Assembly (NCBI GenBank): GCA_027923505.1
Contig: BROI01000016.1
Coordinates: 310,001 to 374,000, forward strand
Direction: 5' to 3'
DNA length: 64,000 nucleotides
DNA from: Mayamaea pseudoterrestris
Lineage: Eukaryota; Bacillariophyta; Bacillariophyceae; Sellaphorales; Sellaphoraceae
The position numbers and the translations under genes were made by a program. Under the pieces are notes generated by a model, which did no database searches, was not told where the DNA came from, and worked only from the letters and a program-made list of their open reading frames with translations. The first letter of the stretch is position 1. Every line of letters begins with the position of its first letter. This document shows positions 62,468-64,000 of this stretch, piece after piece.

Positions 62468-63232
62468 TGAAAAACACTTTGCGGCGCTATCAACAAGTTT
62501 TTATTGACGGCCGTGCAACTCAAGATGAACTTCCCTTAGATTGCCCCTTTCCTCTTTGTAGGATCCATGACATGACTACCGATAGACTGCGTTTCGCGTT
62601 TAGCAAACGTTTATTCGCTGTTTCGCGGAAGTCCTACCAACGACAGTGCCGAGCACTTCTTCAAAGCTATGGGAATGGCCAAAGTTCGAAGTTGACCAAG
62701 AAATATGCAAGTTTAACAATTTAGGCAATCTGACAACGACCACATCAATAGCTATATGTATGGCGTCACCTGTGATAGTTTCACACGCCAAAGCTTCACC
62801 AGCGCTTGCGAGCTTCCGAGACGTAAACCCCAAGCCATTCTCTGAACCGATCGAGCAGTAAATCTGCGAGCCCTCGCAGATACTAGTCGGACCTGGTCAA
62901 GAAATGGTGCTTTCGTACGTCTCGAATCTTCCAGAAGACGCTGGCTGCAAGAGACTTTGGCTGTGTGTAACTATGAAACATCGCCAAGAGCTATAGTGAT
63001 TGTCAAGTTACTGGCTGATGCTTGCCTAAAGTCACAACTTGCGTATTCTTCCGTCAACTGAGACTTTGGCCATGCCCAAGCTTTGAACGAAGTGCTCGTG
63101 CACTAAATCGTTCGAGACTTCACTGCAAAGAGCGAATAAGCGACGTTCCTGCTAAAATGGCGCGAAACGCTCTTCGTTAGTTCATGTCATGGACTCTTAC
63201 ACAACGTTGATAGCGCCGCAAAGTGTTTTTCA
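62468..63232. repeat. 27-bp inverted repeat pair, arms 62468-62494 and 63206-63232
   Basis: The two arms are exact reverse complements over 27 bases, core TTTGCGGCGCTATCAAC, separated by 711 bp. Weaker similarity continues for about 25 more bases, including GTAGTTTGTACACGAAC against GTAGTTTATACTCGAAC. Translated in the sense shared by both arms, each gives KNTLRRYQ followed a little later by HDM, so the arms may be parts of two related coding sequences on opposite strands. Confidence 0.8.
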
Positions 63233-63425
63233 GCCAATTGTTTGTTCGAGTATAAACTACTCTCGGCACACTTGGATGCACAATAAAGCTGTAGTTGGAA
63301 CTCACGGAAGCAAGCATTCTTGATTTACGCAAATTAGTTACGCAGTCATAGTAAGCGGCACATGCAAAATGCTCTTGACGTGGACGATGCGGAGGTTGTG
63401 TAAGCGAAACGAAGACTTTTTTCAT
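63177..63425 (-). CDS. possible small protein overlapping an inverted repeat arm
   Basis: 82 codons from an ATG at 63425 to a TAG at 63177. The sequence is protein-like (QEHFACAAYYDCVTNLRKSR, then SSNYSFIVHPSVPRVVYTRT) and contains KNTLRRYQR, which recurs in a plus-strand frame at 62416-62724 as KNTLRRYQQ. It may be a remnant of a duplicated gene. No family is recognised. Confidence 0.28.
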   Translation of the reverse strand: MKKVFVSLTQPPHRPRQEHFACAAYYDCVTNLRKSRMLASVSSNYSFIVHPSVPRVVYTRTNNWLKNTLRRYQRCVRVHDMN

Positions 63426-63537
63426 GAAAAGGTTATCGTCTTTTGAGACAAGTCCTCATATATGTTGCAGCGTTTTTGACAAGCCAAGTCTTAACAGATC
63501 TTACCATTAGGGTAAAGCTTAAATAAATTAATGAGAT

Positions 63538-64000
63538 CTACACATGATACTTTTGCTTGTTCTTAAAAACCCTGTTGAGTCGCCGCAAAAAGCCGCGTTT
63601 CTTGCGTGGACTGCTGCGTATATCCTCCTCTTCATCGTCATAATTGGCGTCAGAGTCGTCAGACTCATCATCATCCCTCTCGTCATCGTCATCATCTTCA
63701 TCATCTTCATCGTCAACTGTGCACCCACGGGAGCCGGTAGAGGATGGATGGAATGATATGGAAGTGATCGACAAATCATCACCGCGAGACGATGCAGTGG
63801 TGAAGGTTCGACGAACTCCGCTCTTGCCATCTTCCTCGATACTGTCATCGTCCAAATGCAATCGCATGCTGGTAACTTCGCGAACTACACTTGGTGTTGT
63901 AGGATGGTACAGCTCCGGTGCTTCCGCTATATGCGGATGCTTGGCATTGTCAACAAGCGATCCTTCCTCCTCAGGATCCGTGCTTTTTGACCTGGTCTTG
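63538..64000 (-). CDS. 3' part of an acidic protein, cut by the window edge
   Basis: On the minus strand one frame is open from the window end to the stop at 63538, at least 153 residues. An internal ATG at 63867 exists, but the frame continues in the same style upstream of it (DPEEEGSLVDNAKHPHIAEA), so the true start is outside. The chain is Ser/Asp/Glu-rich, with a run of about 25 nearly all-acidic residues, and ends in a basic block (SPRKKRGFLRRLNRVFKNKQ). Such acidic-then-basic tails occur in chromatin- and RNA-associated proteins, but nothing more specific can be said. Confidence 0.6.
   Translation of the reverse strand, partial: KTRSKSTDPEEEGSLVDNAKHPHIAEAPELYHPTTPSVVREVTSMRLHLDDDSIEEDGKSGVRRTFTTASSRGDDLSITSISFHPSSTGSRGCTVDDEDDEDDDDDERDDDESDDSDANYDDEEEDIRSSPRKKRGFLRRLNRVFKNKQKYHV

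Larger units (their letters stand above)
58865..63537. other. gene-poor stretch with only weak candidates
   Basis: About 4.7 kb without a confident gene. It contains a Cys-containing open frame at 59896-60438 (plus), a no-ATG frame at 60469-60732 (minus) with a protein-like LEELQETSIRFIDDERN, a 43-bp tandem duplication, and a 27-bp inverted repeat pair at 62.5 and 63.2 kb. The rest shows no motif, RNA gene or known element. Confidence 0.35.

Overview
The window looks like nuclear DNA of a photosynthetic stramenopile with a secondary red plastid, most likely a diatom. Five predicted proteins begin with a signal peptide that ends in an ASAF/AFAP-like motif, the bipartite plastid-targeting signal of diatoms. 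Other pointers are long Pro-Ser tetrapeptide-repeat proteins, spliceosomal introns, a eukaryotic tRNA-Gly, and copia-type elements that resemble those I remember from diatom genomes. No species is assigned.

Left arm (1-18.9 kb): compact gene space. In order it holds a tRNA-Gly(GCC), a C2HC zinc-finger protein, a GMC-type flavin oxidoreductase with a likely plastid leader, a secreted alpha/beta hydrolase, a type II membrane sulfotransferase, plastid chaperonin Cpn20, a secreted Pro-Ser repeat protein, two small paralogous proteins, an active-looking rhomboid protease, a TPR-like protein, a SelM/Sep15-type selenoprotein with an in-frame TGA in a C-x-x-U motif and a possible SECIS hairpin in its 3' UTR, and a coiled-coil protein.

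Middle (19-44 kb): a repeat block with no confident gene. Five unrelated tandem families abut one another: E 166 bp, A about 174 bp (ending in an inverted unit), B about 507 bp, C about 180 bp in alternating dimers, and D about 150 bp with a conserved 15-bp palindrome. Next come a broken copia-type fragment with one LTR, a long degraded Pro-Ser (48-residue unit) repeat tract on the minus strand, a second copia-type fragment in the opposite orientation with an LTR of the same family, and a clean 429-bp higher-order Pro-Ser repeat. Parts of 29-40 kb are rich in small indels, so either decay or uncorrected long-read sequence is possible.

Right arm (44.8-64 kb): gene space again. It holds a His-rich small protein, a plastid membrane protein, DXS (first enzyme of the plastid MEP isoprenoid pathway, with an intron inside the signal peptide), a TPR-like protein, a small plastid-targeted protein, a large protein ending in an MDM2-spaced RING finger, two tandem paralogous membrane proteins, a small two-exon candidate, a secreted CBM9-like protein, a gene-poor stretch of about 4.7 kb, and the 3' end of an acidic protein.

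Functionally, DXS, Cpn20, the GMC enzyme and two unknowns point to plastid metabolism and protein folding. The hydrolase, sulfotransferase, Pro-Ser protein and CBM9-like protein point to the secretory pathway and cell surface. The two most notable items are the SelM-like selenoprotein and the MDM2-type RING protein.
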